A stretch of DNA of 64,000 bases from Acanthosepion lycidas (GCA_963932145.1 OZ010578.1:46169016-46233015); one strand, 5' to 3'. Shown: positions 11,993 to 23,434, counted from the first letter of the stretch. Program-made: numbers and translations. The notes: generated by a model from the sequence alone, not told the origin.

Positions 11993-12948
11993 TACAGGGT
12001 GGCCACTGAAAGACTGATATAAAACAGAAATAACTTTTACAAACACATTCTTTTTTATTTTTTTTTTATTTTTCATTATTTTATTTGGAAATATTATCAA
12101 TGGATTTTTTTTCAGTATTATGTGTGAAAAACAACATCCCTCAAATGACCACCATTTTCCTGTTCACAATTACAGGCTCTTTCCACAGCATTTTCCATGA
12201 GTGTATTCAAGGTTTCAGGTACTAAACATCAGATTTTGGCTCAAATGTTAAGTTCTTGAATTCTTTCAAAAAAAAAAAAAAATCTGTTGGCGTCAAATCA
12301 GGTGAACAGAGGCCAAACAAATTTAGCAATTTTGAAATTATTCATTCACTGAAAATTTTTTGCATGAGGTTCCTTGTCATCTTGGCAGTGTGTGCTGTAG
12401 CTCCATCCTGTTGGAACCATACCTTCTGATTATTTTCGACTGTTGTACATAAAAAATTTTCATGCATTGTCCTATACAAGGCACTGTTGATTCTTTCTGA
12501 CTGACCATCTGCATTTTCAAAGAAATAGGGGCCAATAACTCTTTCAACCATAACACAGCACCAAACAGTGCATTTTTGGGGATGCAGTCGATGCTGGTGT
12601 AATTCCCTGTACTGCAAAATCTGCATTTTTGTTTTTTGATGTACCCTTTTAAATGAAAATGTGTCTCATCACACATCAAATTGTTCACAAAGTTGTTATC
12701 TCTGGCTAGATTGCAATTGAATGGTGTGCTGCTGAGTATCTTGGGGTAGTAAAGTTTGGACCATTTGAATCTTGTATAAAAACCTTTTTAAATCCAGTTT
12801 CAGAATCTTCTGAAGTGATGTTCTGGCAAACATCTCCAATGTCAATATTTAAAAAAAAAAAAATTAAATTTTTACATTGGGTACACATGAACCACACTTT
12901 CTCACAGGTTGATTTGTCACCTAATGAAACACAGTGCAATCCTTTCAC
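11993..12948 (-). pseudogene. Tc1/mariner-superfamily transposase remnant
   Basis: Minus-strand transposase scattered over frames. From the N-terminal side: TSLQKILKL near 12815, then YKIQMVQTLLP (about 12770). CDETHFHLKG near 12670 is the block with the first catalytic Asp. GPYFFENADGQ (about 12510) and WFQQDGATAHTA (about 12400, second Asp) follow, then PDLTPTDF near 12290 and a C-terminal tail rich in GG/H near 12140. Stops and shifts split it (frames 12342-12626 and 12377-12688 overlap). Downstream, at 11993, tacagggtggccactgaa is a plausible terminal repeat end. No matching end was found beyond 12950, so the 5' end is probably lost. Confidence 0.8.
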
Positions 12949-13488
12949 ATATCAATGAGTAAATGTAAACATAAGACATATTAGTAGAAAATACCAAGAT
13001 TCTATACAGTACCCAAAGCAAGATAAGACTCAAAATCCTAGAAGCTCTTACTATACAAAATTTAAAAAAAATACACATTAAGTCACATTTCTTTCACCAC
13101 AGGAGACGATCTTGAAGTGTGTGCAAAATATTTAATATGCATATATAAAAAAATAAAAAATAAAATGCATTTCTTTTGACAGTCTCAATTTCCTTGATTA
13201 TTTTACATGTCACCATGGACTATTTTAAAACTTCAGCTTTCTAGAGACTAATAAGAGATAGCAAATGAAAACTTACCTACCATACACATACCACATGGTT
13301 CTTGAAAATGACTGAGATAGTTGAAAGTACTTGAACAAAGTAACAGAACAAACTTGAACTCTAAACAATTTGATTATATTTTTGCTTCCAATATACAACA
13401 GCTTATTTGAAATTTGGAAAAATCAAAATTTGAAAAAAATCAAACAAAAATCCTTATCAGATACATTTAATTGATAAAAATTTGTCTT
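12949..13488. other. AT-rich non-coding stretch
   Basis: No gene or repeat family recognised. Confidence 0.5.
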
Positions 13489-13489
13489 A

Positions 13490-13612
13490 TATTTCTGAGA
13501 TGAGGTATTATAACTATTTACAAATATCACCTGAAGAAGGTTGGAGTGTCCAATAGCTGAAACCTTGTGAATGTGACAATAAAGATAAACCATGTAAATA
13601 GTGTAAATTGAT
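13490..13612 (+). repeat. Terminal fragment of the foldback family
   Basis: Contains cacctgaagaaggttgg, agctgaaaccttgtgaatg, acaataaagataaacc and atgtaaatagtg. This is the same terminus as the right arm at 5.9-6.04 kb and the ends at 42.9/44.6 kb. It begins with ctgagatgaggtatt, also seen reversed at 48.7 kb. Only one short end is present. Confidence 0.6.
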
Positions 13613-14010
13613 ACAAATTATTGATAAATCCCAAATATCTCTTAATAGTTTTAAAATCAGAGTATCTTAAAATTTCACTGTATTTTGTGTTTTACTAAAT
13701 AAGGTATTCAATGAACCAATTTTTATATTTTTTTTTATTTGTATCTTTTCTTAATTATTTTTTGGTCAGGTCAAGATCTTTTCAGTACTCCATTGGTTAT
13801 TTTTCTCAATCTGGGATGCTTAGAATTTTTATGTGTAAAGAACGCTGGTCAGTGCAGATGGTTTAAGTGCTAGTTAATAAAGAATTTTTTTATTAAAGGT
13901 ATTTCTGGGACATGTTAATTGTGAGCCTTTGACTTAAATTTTAATATTCATTGTATTATATTTCAAACTGGTTTGGTGTTCAGATGTTATTTTGAGCATA
14001 TTCCAAATGT

Positions 14011-14011
<1 letters not shown>

Positions 14012-14044
<33 letters not shown>
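14012..14044. repeat. Poly-T tract
   Basis: Uninterrupted T run of about 33 bases. It could be a reversed poly(A) tail, but no element is attached. Confidence 0.9.
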
Positions 14045-14046
<2 letters not shown>

Positions 14047-14314
14047 TGAGCTAAATGGATAAAAATTTTCTTTCTTCAAAATTATCACGTCATTGTAAAA
14101 CTATGAAAAAAAAAAATCATAGTTCTTTCCTATTGGAATGTCATGAAAATTCATATTGTATTTTGTTATTCTTAAGGAATAGTGCCAGTTTTTTTAAGCT
14201 GGCAAATTTGCATTCATATGCACATTTAGACACGTATAATTTATAAATTTAAAGTGATCCAACTTTTAGTTCAGGAAATTAAAATTTTTGATGTATTTAT
14301 TAATATCTAATAGT

Positions 14315-15215
14315 GGCATAATGGAACTTGAAATGAAAAATCAGAGCCAAGTTCAAATTCTATTTGAGTTTCTTACATTAACTTATATCTCTTCAACCCC
14401 CCTCAACTATGGATCAAATAGTAGGACAGACTTGGCTGTCTAACCTTAGTTGGCAATCACTCTAGGAGAAGAATAACTCTGAATTAAAAACCGTATGTGG
14501 CCTTAGGAACCAAATCATGGGCATAGCACCTGGAAGCCACTCTCACCAGGCCTTACAGCCATATCATGTTGAAACACCAGTTCTCATTCAATCACTGAAG
14601 TTAAGCAACATTGAGCCTAGTCATTAGCTAGATGGGTGACCCATTTGGGAATACCAGGTGCTGTAAGCTTGGATGTGTCAGTGGAGTAATGGTTAATAGA
14701 ATTGTTAATTACAGAGCTGAGTTCCAATTTCCATTGGATTCATTATATTCACTTACATGCAAATACCTTTGGGAAAGGTATGACTCCAAAACTTCTCCCC
14801 TCCTCAGCTATGGGTTAATTAGTAAGACTTGTATCATTAAATCATTATCATCTCCAAAAAATAAAATAAAAATTTGCTTACAAAATATTTAGATTTTGGC
14901 ATTAAATAACCCATAGAAGTCAATATGCCACGAAACAAAAACAACCAATAACCACTCCCGCCAGGGTTTTGGTGAAGGCAATAGCATGTGGTCAGTGGCA
15001 GAATCTAACAGACCAGATTTCTGTCATTGATCTGCAATGGTAACATGCAAAAGGATTATTGATATTGGATGAGAAATGAGACAATTATTTCAAATCAAAT
15101 GGAAACTGCAGGAACACATCGAGTATCAACTTGTGCCAACTAATGAACGTGCAACTGAAACCCCTATAATGACACCTAAGGGTTTTCTGATGGATGATCT
15201 AGTTAGTAGTATTTA
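14315..15215 (+). repeat. Long tRNA-type SINE, split by a younger SINE
   Basis: The head (gtggcataatgg, B-box-like caagttcaaattc) and body run to 14550. The rest of the body resumes at 14952 and ends near 15215 (gatggatgatctagtt). Interior blocks match the copy at 180-668: catgtggtcagtggcagaatct here against tgtagccaatggcagaatct there, and both reach a cttcag/atgatctag-type end. The interruption is the composite 5S SINE at 14551-14951. Confidence 0.7.
14551..14951 (+). repeat. Composite 5S-rRNA/tRNA SINE, copy B (nested)
   Basis: 14551-14670 is 5S-derived: A box gaagttaagcaacattgagc, intermediate element tagatggg, C-box region cccatttgggaatacc, end ctgtaagctt. A tRNA-type head follows (agtggagtaatggttaatag) with the standard body, the tail atttaggc-like attaaataacccatag and A-rich aaacaaaaacaac. 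It is flanked by a near-identical 14-bp target duplication: ccactctcaccagg (14537-14550) and ccactcccgccagg (14952-14965), 12 of 14 identical. Confidence 0.85.
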
Positions 15216-15270
15216 GCTTTTGGGAATATTGGTATCTGTGTAGGTGTTAAATAATACCACCTTTTTATTT

Positions 15271-15625
15271 TTATCTGTCATCAAGCACAGTTTCATATTC
15301 ATTCTCTGCATTTTGTTTACTACCCAAACTAACTGACTTTTCTGTGCTGTGTCCTGAAGGGACACAAATGATCAAGGCTCTCCACAACTTCTTACCTTGT
15401 GTGACTCTTGGCAGTTTTTCTCTCTTTGTTAAGGCCCTGGCACCTGTTTTGCCATCCATTCACATAAAATTGTCAGGTAAATGGCTCGCTGCCTTCTCCT
15501 ATCTCTCTTGCCCTCAGTATGCCCCGTGAGTGTTAAGCTTTCCAAGCCTTCTTTCCTCATTATGTGTCCAAGGAATTTCTGCTGTCTTTTCTCAATCCTG
15601 AGTATAAGGGTTCTTTCTGTTGCTA
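15271..15625 (-). pseudogene. LINE reverse-transcriptase C-terminal tail, copy 1
   Basis: The minus strand reads FLGHIMRKEGLESLTL near 15570, then GK-rich, basic sequence, then LTKREKLPRVTQGKKLWRAL (about 15425-15370) and the terminal GHST. This pattern (GH.MR...LE...G.I.GKR.RGR...L..W, then a W-R-A-like end) is the C-terminal segment of many non-LTR RTs. Frames are shifted between the two halves. The same tail occurs at 18.94-19.03 and 35.28-35.54 kb, all minus. Confidence 0.7.
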
Positions 15626-15747
15626 TTTTTAAGACTTTCTTATTGCTTGCTCACTCCGTCCACAGTAAGAAGAAATGTACCTGAAAATATTCATTAAATT
15701 TGAAAAAAAAAAAAAAAAGTTTTCTTTTTTCAGTTTATTATTATTAT

Positions 15748-16408
15748 TTAAACCTGGGTACAACGATAAACTATGTCCAGCAGCCAGGCCTCTGAAAGAT
15801 TGGAGGTTTTGAGGAGTGGTGTACCAACTTTTAAATGCTGTTGTTCCCAGGTCCCCCATGAGCTGGGGTGGTAGCAACTGTTAAGGTCCCACCTATGGGC
15901 AAATAGGGAACCCACCACCAAACAGAAACAAAACATGAAAATATAAAAATACATTTGTATAGTAAAAATACCAGTAATACAATTTTATATATAATAATAA
16001 TAATAATAAAAAAAAAAATCAACAAAGCATTTATAGTAAAAATACTAACAATATGCACATACTAACAGATTGTAGTGACTTCATCCAAATTTCTTTAAAT
16101 TACTACCAAACAACCAACATGAAAGAACTCTTTCATGACAATGACCCATATAATATCCTACAATTTCTTAAAGAAATCAAACAGCATTCCAAAATTTCAA
16201 CAAAACAATATAAATATACATATCACTGACTCTAGTAATTATGTCCATACAAACATGTATATGCACAACAGCTGAGTCTCATCTACCATGTATTTAGTTG
16301 TAAAAGCAGAATAACATCATATTTTTATTACTTTTAAGCTCCCAAGGAAATTAAATTTCAGCATTAAATGACTTGTATGGAGTTGATATGCTGTTAGACA
16401 AATCAATT
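15748..16408 (+). repeat. Unnamed retroposon, copy 1
   Basis: Shares its head (cctgggtacaacgataaac, gctgttgttcccaggtcc) and 3' tail (cattaaatgacttgtatgg, agttgatatgctgttagac) with 34045-34598. Both copies carry internal A/T-rich degenerate repeats resembling taaaaataccagtaatac. Orientation is inferred from the shared SINE-type tail. The minus-strand frames 15629-16058 fall in this repeat and are not genes. Confidence 0.65.
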
Positions 16409-16539
16409 ATTATTATTGTCATGTAAGCATCAAATCATTGCACATAGCTAATTTTAATAAGAATGCAAATAAAAGATCAGTTTTAGAAATTCTAACACTT
16501 GGCATTTCTTAACAGAAATGCAAATATTCCCATTGTTTA

Positions 16540-16660
16540 AATTAGTAGAAGGTGCTGTGACGTCACCCTGGCCTCTCTGCCCCCGTGCTATCCTGTGACG
16601 ACCAATGTGACTTGGTATTGGTCACGGCGCCAAATGTGACGTTCTAACCCTTGGCTGATT
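16540..16660. promoter_or_regulatory. Candidate CRE/CCAAT promoter
   Basis: A full CRE palindrome TGACGTCA lies at 16558-16565. A CCAAT box (16602-16606) and an inverted one (ATTGG, 16617-16621) follow within 60 bp, with three further TGTGAC(G) half-sites up to about 16640. The block is GC- and CpG-richer than almost everything else here and abuts about 1.4 kb of CpG-containing sequence to the right. CRE and CCAAT are bound by CREB/ATF and NF-Y in animals. Orientation is not decided by the sites; the CpG block suggests rightward transcription. No TATA box is evident. Confidence 0.5.
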
Positions 16661-18100
16661 TGGATGGGAATCTGGTTAGATTCGGTATCAGCTTTGTCGT
16701 TCCCAGCTCGCCTCCAACGTCTGGTTACCGAAGTAACTGCTTTGATTTCTAGTCTAACCTACCGACGTTGTGATTTGATCTTAGGTAGAAGAAATCAATC
16801 AGTCACCGGGCCGTAATGCAAGCCGAATTTTAGCAAATGTGACATTGCACAAGTATATGTAAATGAAAATAAAGTAACAACTCGAAAGGTTCAAATGTGT
16901 TAAAAAAAAGAATAACAAATATTTTTATATCTGGTTGCTAAATACAGGACTGCGTCTTTCTCCCAAACCGCTTCTATGGATACGTGACACTTTGTGTTTG
17001 TTAGGCGAGTCTTAATATCCTAAGTTGTTTTTCAATAACTGGTTTTTGGTGTCTTCAGGCAATATTCGTAAAACTTGTTTTGGTAGTGTGAGTCTAAGTC
17101 GAAATGCATGGATATCTTTCAGTCAGCTTCCTGTGAGGCTGGTCTGCGAGTTCACAGCTCAACTCTGTCTGCGTCTGTCCATGTCTGCTGTCTTCTCGGA
17201 ACTGCAACTCTCCAACTGCTGTCTACTCTGTTTATATGGACGCTGGGTAAAACCGGGTGTGGGCCTGTCGTGGTTTGGGTTCCTCGATAATCCCAAATCC
17301 ACAATAAGGATTTTCTTTTGTTTTTGGACAGGAAAATTTATCACTTTCCATTTTTGGAAGTCCATTACTTTCTGCTTTAGAGGTGTTCTTAAGGGAATTG
17401 TCATCCCAAATTCTTCCTTTCTCATATTGGTATCTCACACCAATCCCCTCAGAGGCGTCAACAGGCCTCCCCTCCTTCTCATATGTTTTCCTTCGCCACC
17501 ACTCGGCCAATGACACGGGTGTGGCCAGCATGGCCTCAGTTTACAATTATCGCTCAAAGAAAAAAAAATTATCTTCCTTTTTTCTTTTCTTTCTTTTCCT
17601 CGACCAGACCCCTACAACTTGTAGTGTGGTCCTTAATCTCAATCTTAACCGAATGTTATCTGGTATTCGTCAACGAGATTTTCGCCAGGCATTAAATGGG
17701 TGGTCAACTGAACGTCTTCGCACCCTGTCGCCAATTATCTGTTCCGGTAACAAACTTTTATCATGTCCAGGTCTGGACATAAAACAGGTGTCTTTTCCCA
17801 AAACCAAATGACATCTCCGAAAGATAGTTAATGGTTTATTCTTTACTTTTTTCTCTTTTCCCTTCCTTTTTTTTCTTTAGGGGTGGTTTAAACTGATCTT
17901 TTTTTCTCGGTTGCATCATTGACCTGATTACGATTATCTTCCAGCATTTCGTTTTGTAGGCCACTTGACCAATTTGAAATTTTCATTATTGCCATAGGCA
18001 TATTGCTATCTTTTATTCGCCGCGTCATAGCATAAATTAATTCCGACAGATCCAAGATCTCACGAATTTCCTATCTTCTGTGAAGAAAATATTTCTTTTC
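16661..18100. other. CpG-containing block, candidate host first exon(s)
   Basis: CpG dinucleotides are frequent here, unlike the flanks. Plus strand: open frame 17025-17513, and 17383-17811 ending ..VSFPKTK. A strong pyrimidine tract before AG at 17606-17607 could be a splice acceptor opening the charged segment RMLSGIRQRDFRQALNGW. GTGAGT at 17088 is a possible donor, and a second acceptor-like tract ends at 17880. Minus strand: frame 17232-17531 has a plausibly protein-like charged composition. No domain is recognised on either strand, and coding versus 5' UTR versus lncRNA cannot be settled. Confidence 0.35.
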
Positions 18101-18248
18101 GCAAATGAAAATAAAATCTTTACCACTTTTCTTTGTTAAAAAAATAATAACATCGCTCAGTATGTCTTTCATGATAGCTTCTTCTCGCCTTAATTATTTC
18201 TCGCTTTTAATTTTCATGCAACCGCTAAATAGTGTCACAGTGCTACAC

Positions 18249-18457
18249 CAGTTATGGGCAAACTGCAGTTCATTTTGTCTTTCTGAGTGATATGATTTCA
18301 TAAGGAAAATGTTTCTTAAAATTTTTTGTTTCCTTCTCATTTGTTCACTCACACACTCTCTCACACATAACTACATACATAAACAATGATTTAGTACAAT
18401 GTTTCTTGAATTTTGTAAATTTTTGATGAAAATGTTTTCATGATTTTAAACAATTGC

Positions 18458-18489
<32 letters not shown>

Positions 18490-18832
18490 CATTAAGGATA
18501 TATGTAAACATTTTGCTTTTGAAACAGGAAATATACAATTTTTTTTTCCTTGGAGAAGAAAATTTTTTTTTTTTTCAAATCAATTAGAAATAAATAACAT
18601 GCAATGACATGTTAATCACACTGAAATTTAATTATAGAAACATTTTTCCCTCTCCACCAAAAAAAAAAAAATTATACTTTTCTAAGGTATATACTTGTGC
18701 ATATGATCTGTAATGAAAATAGCAGAATAACCTCCTATGTAAAATTCTCTTGATCATTTTAGTAGCGCAGAACACCTTGTGATGAACTGCAGGTCATACA
18801 GCCCACTGCTCAAAAAAGATTGCCCATGCCTG
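18249..18832. mobile_element. Non-autonomous hAT-like element
   Basis: Bounded by a perfect 8-bp target duplication tgctacac (18241-18248 and 18833-18840), the length produced by hAT transposases. Ends: left CAGTTATGGGCAA, right TTGCCCATGCCTG. These are inverted repeats with 11 of 13 positions matching and a hAT-typical CA..TG border. The 584-bp interior is poly-T and A/T-rich with no transposase frame, so it depends on an enzyme elsewhere. Confidence 0.8.
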
Positions 18833-18934
18833 TGCTACACAATTTTCTTTTAATATATTTTCACAAAGAATTAATTTTGTCTCCTTCATAATTTATGGAG
18901 ATTACATTCTTCAGACTCTTTTCTTACATATGCT

Positions 18935-19035
18935 ATGTCCCTTAAGGGCGTGGACGCTCATGGTTCTCTACAACTTCTTATCTCTTGTAGCTCTTGGCAA
19001 CATTTGTCTTCTCCACCACTTCTCATTCCATCATC
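18935..19035 (-). pseudogene. LINE reverse-transcriptase C-terminal tail, copy 2
   Basis: The minus strand reads ATRDKKLWRTMSVHALKGHS, matching the last ~25 residues of copy 1 (RVTQGKKLWRAL..). Only about 100 bp are recognisable. Confidence 0.6.
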
Positions 19036-19384
19036 TATTCATAGGAGTTTACATTATGAGTCATTAAAAATATCCAATGAAATATTTGTGTATTGCTTAG
19101 TTTAACAGGATTTGATGTGAATAAATTAAATTTTTCAGGTTGAATAAACAAATAGGATTCTAGATGTTGTAGGCTCTGCAGAAAAAGATGGAGACAAGAT
19201 TATCTTGTTCTGTTTGAGATGAAATAATCTCTTGGATCATTTGTAAGATTTTTTTGTAGTATTTATGTCAGTTGGCTTACTTAGAATGGGCTTTTTTAAT
19301 AGAGAAACAGATTACAATAACTTATTTTTTCACCTAGTCTTACTATCTCTATTATAAACCAATTTACTGATACTATTGTCTTTA

Positions 19385-19845
19385 TTTTCATTATCATGTT
19401 TCAGCAATTGTATCCTCTTGGCTTTTTTTCCAGTTTTCTGTTGTAATTGGTAACCTCTATTCAATCTATGGCGGTAGATTGTTCTTAACTTCTTGCATAG
19501 TCAGAGGAATATCTTGTATCGGTTAATTATTTCTATTCAATTCATCTTTGTGATGTCCCTGTTTCTGGAGTTTGTGAGATCAATTCGTGGTGTGGGTTGT
19601 GTAAAAAGCCATACACTCTCTTTCAGTGAAAGACACATGGGACATTACAAAGATGAATTAACTCTATATTTTCAAGTGTCAACAGTGGAATAAGAACAAT
19701 CTTCCACTAGAATATTTTTGGTTTAAAATTCTGAGAAGGTTCAAAATTATGATAGATGTCTGCAAAAGTCTGGAGAGTAAATATCTGAAATGGTGACAAT
19801 AACAACCAAGACGAGGATAATAGTTTTAGTAAATTGGTATATCAA
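19385..19845. mobile_element. Foldback element, diverged
   Basis: Mirror-image blocks: attcatctttgtgatgtccc (about 19539) against gggacattacaaagatgaat (about 19639), and gattgttcttaactt (about 19479) against aagaacaatcttcc (about 19692). The outer ends resemble the family terminus (gtatcctcttgg; acaaccaagacgaggataat). The small plus frame 19493-19693 is part of it. Confidence 0.55.
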
Positions 19846-19989
19846 AATGATAATTCCTTATCTTAGAAATTTAAGAAATTATTTTTTTTTTTTTGTTACT
19901 ATTTATTATACTTAGTGTATTTTCTTGGAATTTAAATGCACTAGTTGATAAAACTTATTTCTATTTTGAAAAAAAGTTTGTTTGCTTTT

Positions 19990-20370
19990 TTCATTTCACC
20001 TCAAGCATGGTGGAAATGCTACTAGTATGCAGGGGGTTACAGGGAGTGAAAGAAAAGACTGAGTATAGGGAGGATTGAGGAAAGGATAAAAGATGAACAG
20101 GGTCCAAGACAGAAGATGCAATTGATGTTGCATTTAAATTTTTGAAGAATGAAGTTATCAAGTAAATGGAAGGGAGTTCCACAGGCAGGAAGTGCAAGAA
20201 AAAAAACTGTTGGTGTATGAAGTAGTGGTTGCATTTAGCTATTTTAACAGTAAACAGGTGGGACCTAGATGCCAATCCAGTTGCATGTTTAAATTCATGT
20301 AAATGGGGCACCATTGCAGGGAAAAAGCTCATCAGAGCCAAAAATTGTATATAATTTTCTATGCACAAGA
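19990..20370 (-). pseudogene. Possible LINE RT C-terminal remnant
   Basis: A 125-codon minus frame contains ASRSHLFTVKIAKC near 20270 and a following F-rich segment ending LPVELPS. This resembles the RSH.F.V.....-..SFF.RT..LWN.LP pattern at the end of many non-LTR RTs, although the W-N core is lost. It differs from the copy 1-3 family. Weak assignment. Confidence 0.35.
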
Positions 20371-20598
20371 TTTCAAAACATCAAAATATTAAATCATTGT
20401 AAATAAATAAATAAATAAAAAGTGGCTTTCTGTTTGACTCAGAGCCTTCAAAAGCCTCATTGCTTTTGCTATTGCTTGGAAAGAAATCAGATATTTCTTC
20501 ATTCGATCCAGTATTATGATCAGGCAATGTCATCCTTGGTCCCATTCCTCTGTATTACTGAGACCATGTTTCTTAAATGACTTAATTACTATATCACT

Positions 20599-20603
<5 letters not shown>

Positions 20604-20629
<26 letters not shown>
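20604..20629. repeat. (TA)n microsatellite
   Basis: TA run followed by TAGA. Confidence 0.95.
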
Positions 20630-20631
<2 letters not shown>

Positions 20632-21213
20632 TAGATAATATTAGTGGTAAATATACACATATATATGCAAAATACACAGGTGCATATACACACGTATATT
20701 TTTTGAATAAAAATTTCTGAGAGGATAGAATCCAGGTAGAACTTTGTCAAATTTTCTCAATTACACAGCGGCCCTTTCAGTAAATGTCCTTCAATTTTAA
20801 TTTCCCCTACCCCATCTCTCTCCACCACCACCTTTTTTCCTTTTCTCTCCCTCCCTCTTATTCTGATCTTTAACAGTAGATCGTCTATGGTGTGTGTATG
20901 TCACCACGAAATGTATCTTTAATGTATTAGACATCTGACAACATTCATATTTCCCCCTTCCACTCACCTCTAGTTAAAAAAAACCCTCTCTGTTAAATTT
21001 TAATCTCCCACCTTCCCTTGTATGTTACCCCTCTCTTTAGCACTAACTTTTGTCCCACAATCTCATACTTACACTCTCTCTAAATTCTATTTTTATTTCC
21101 GGAGTTGTTCTTTTCCGTTTTCTTTTTGAATTTGTAGGGCTGATGAATTGGATCGTATTTACGATTCCAATAGAATAAATTATGACCATGGAATATTAGT
21201 GTTTAAGCCTTTT

Positions 21214-21216
<3 letters not shown>

Positions 21217-21246
<30 letters not shown>
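21217..21246. repeat. (TA)n microsatellite
   Basis: TA run. Confidence 0.95.
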
Positions 21247-21248
<2 letters not shown>

Positions 21249-21439
21249 TTCTCTCTCTCACACACAGTTTCATTGACTGATATAGACATATTGCATCTAC
21301 TTATTTTTATAGTCTAATCAGTTTCTTGATGTTAAGATGAAATTCATCAAATAAGGTGCCATAATTTTTATTTTTTATTATTTTTAAAACCCAAGAATTT
21401 TCAACTTTTCTAACATCATCTTCATGGGTAAATTACAAA

Positions 21440-21945
21440 GACAACATTCAATGAAACATATCTGAATGGAGATCTGCCGTGTCACATTTGGAAGAGATGG
21501 AATAACAAATTTACGCAACCAACATTTGTGCGTGAACCAGAATCCACATGGTACAATGCAGGCTAGACACCAACATCAGTTTATGATTAATGTGTGGGCT
21601 GAAATTGTAGGTGACTGTCTGGTAGATCCGTATGTTTTCCCAGCAGGACTTATGGGAGCTGTCTACAGGGACATTATTTCGAACACATTTTCAGACCTGC
21701 TAGATGGTGTACCTCTGGGGGCTCCAGCACATTTTTTATCTGTGGGGCCGGCTAAAACAATTGTTTTATGCAGCTGACATAAATAATGCACATATACTTT
21801 GTGTCATGGGGGCTTGCAAAACCATTTGATATCATGTGTGAATATTTGAAAGGGTCTGCCAATTATTGATCCAACGGGTGCATGCATGTGTAGAAGTAAG
21901 TGGCGGACATTTTGAACATTTGTTAAGAGTTGCACAATGATGACC
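21440..21945 (+). pseudogene. Mariner-like transposase remnant with internal deletion
   Basis: The plus frame 21466-21777 reads TFGRDGITNLRNQHL, then RHQHQFMINVWAEIVGDCL and GPY-like DPYVFPAGLMGAVYRD. This matches the central block of a Tc1/mariner-superfamily transposase common in invertebrates. At about 21715 LLDGVPLGAPAHFLS joins the region before the second catalytic Asp to the APAHFS block, removing about 15 residues including that Asp. Further on, a shifted frame ends VSGGHFEHLLRV (about 21900-21930), the usual C-terminus. It lies directly against the younger Tc1 element at 21957. Confidence 0.75.
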
Positions 21946-22227
21946 TTTTGGACATACATTGGTGAAAATAATTTTAAGATAAATGGTTAAAGTTTTATTT
22001 ATTTCCGAATATGTTTCTAATAAAACAATATAAATTAGTTTTATTGTGTATGCTTCATGCAGAATTTATTTCTCTTTCAAATGATGTAAAAATTGTATAT
22101 TTTTTTACAACTTGAAAAATTTTAATGCTGGATTAATTTGAATTATCCAAATTTGCTGGCAAAATAAGTTTAATAAGACCTCATAGGTATTATTATATTT
22201 AAAGCAAAGCAAAAAAAAAAAAATTTA

Positions 22228-23238
22228 TCAATATTTAGTGTCGTAACCTATATTATTAATTACAGCTTCACATCGCCTAGGCATTGAGCTTGATAAGTGA
22301 GCGCAAAAATCATTTGGAATGCGCTGCCATATTTGCTTAATATAATTGTATAATTGGGTTAAATTTGTTGTTTTTTTTAGCGTGAACTCTCTTAGAAATA
22401 TAATTCCATAAATTTTCAATCGGATTAAAATTCGGACTCTGTGGAGGCCACGCAATGGCATCCATATTATGGTGATCAAAAAATTGCATTACTTTTTGGG
22501 CTTCATGAATGGGGCTATTACCTTGTTGATAAATAGCTCCAGGTGGCATTTGGCTAGTCAAATATGGCTGAATATGTTCCTTAACTTGCAGCATTTAGCT
22601 TACACTGTTGAGTTTTCCATCAACATTAGCAACTGGACCAATACCAAAGCTACTGAAAGCACCCCACACCGTTAAAGCCTTGTTTACGCTGTCTTTTGGA
22701 CACATTTAGGATGGAATTCCTCAGTTGTGCGGCATCTGACAAAGGTTTTTCTATCCAATCCAAAAATGCAAAAGCGTGACTTGTCACTCCAAATAACTCT
22801 CCACCAGTTGTCAGTTGTCCATTGAAATGTGACTTTTCACAAAATTCATCCGCTTGAGTTGATTTGTCCCCGAAATAATTGACTTTTTTCTAGCAATGCG
22901 TCTGAATAATCCAAATTCTCTTAGATGGTTTCGGACAGTTTGCCGCATAAAAATAATGCCACTTTTACTTTTACTGCAAATGTCTACAGCCGTCAGCATT
23001 TGGTTAGCTTCAGAAAGCCTATGAATTCATCTCTCCAGTTGCACTGTTGTTTTTCTTGGGGCTCCTGATCTTTGGCGATGCTTATATTGTCCAGTATCCT
23101 GGTAAAGCTTCCAAGCTTGAACACAAGCAGTTTTGCTGCACTTTAATTGCTTGCTTATGTTCATAAAGGAAATATTTGTTGATGAATTAACACTAATTTT
23201 GATCTAGTCACTGGGCTAAGACTACGACGCTTTCCCAT
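22228..23238 (-). pseudogene. Tc1-type transposase, inactivated
   Basis: The span of about 1010 bp equals the usual 340 residues. It starts at ATG 23238 with MGKRRSLSP (basic N-terminus), reaching a stop after about 25 codons. A second stretch at 22811-22999 reads MLTAVDICSKSKSG..VRNHLREFGL. The C-terminal catalytic half reads GAIYQQGNSPIHEA (about 22545; the second catalytic Asp is replaced, GN for the usual QDN/QDG) and WPPQSPNFNPIENLW (third acidic position is Asn then Glu). It ends MPRRCEAVINNIGYDTKY in another frame with stop at 22228. Several stops and frame changes make it non-functional. Confidence 0.85.
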
Positions 23239-23434
23239 ACCAAATTAATTGTATAACAATGCTCAGTTATTACACTATATAATGTATTAATGTCTAGCCA
23301 TGTGACCATCCATTTAGCAAATAATTTGCATAATACCCATGCGATCTTAAACTTATTTTGCCGGCAAATTTTGATAATTTAACTTAATCCAGCATTAAAA
23401 TTAAAAAAAGTTGTAGAAAAATATACAATTTTTA

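Noticed and set aside
15629-16058. Three overlapping minus-strand frames as a gene
   Set aside because: All fall in the retroposon shared with 34.0-34.6 kb.
17025-17513. 162-residue plus-strand protein
   Set aside because: Composition is Phe/Cys/Leu/Ser-rich without a domain, and the opposite strand reads at least as plausibly; kept only as part of a candidate exon block.
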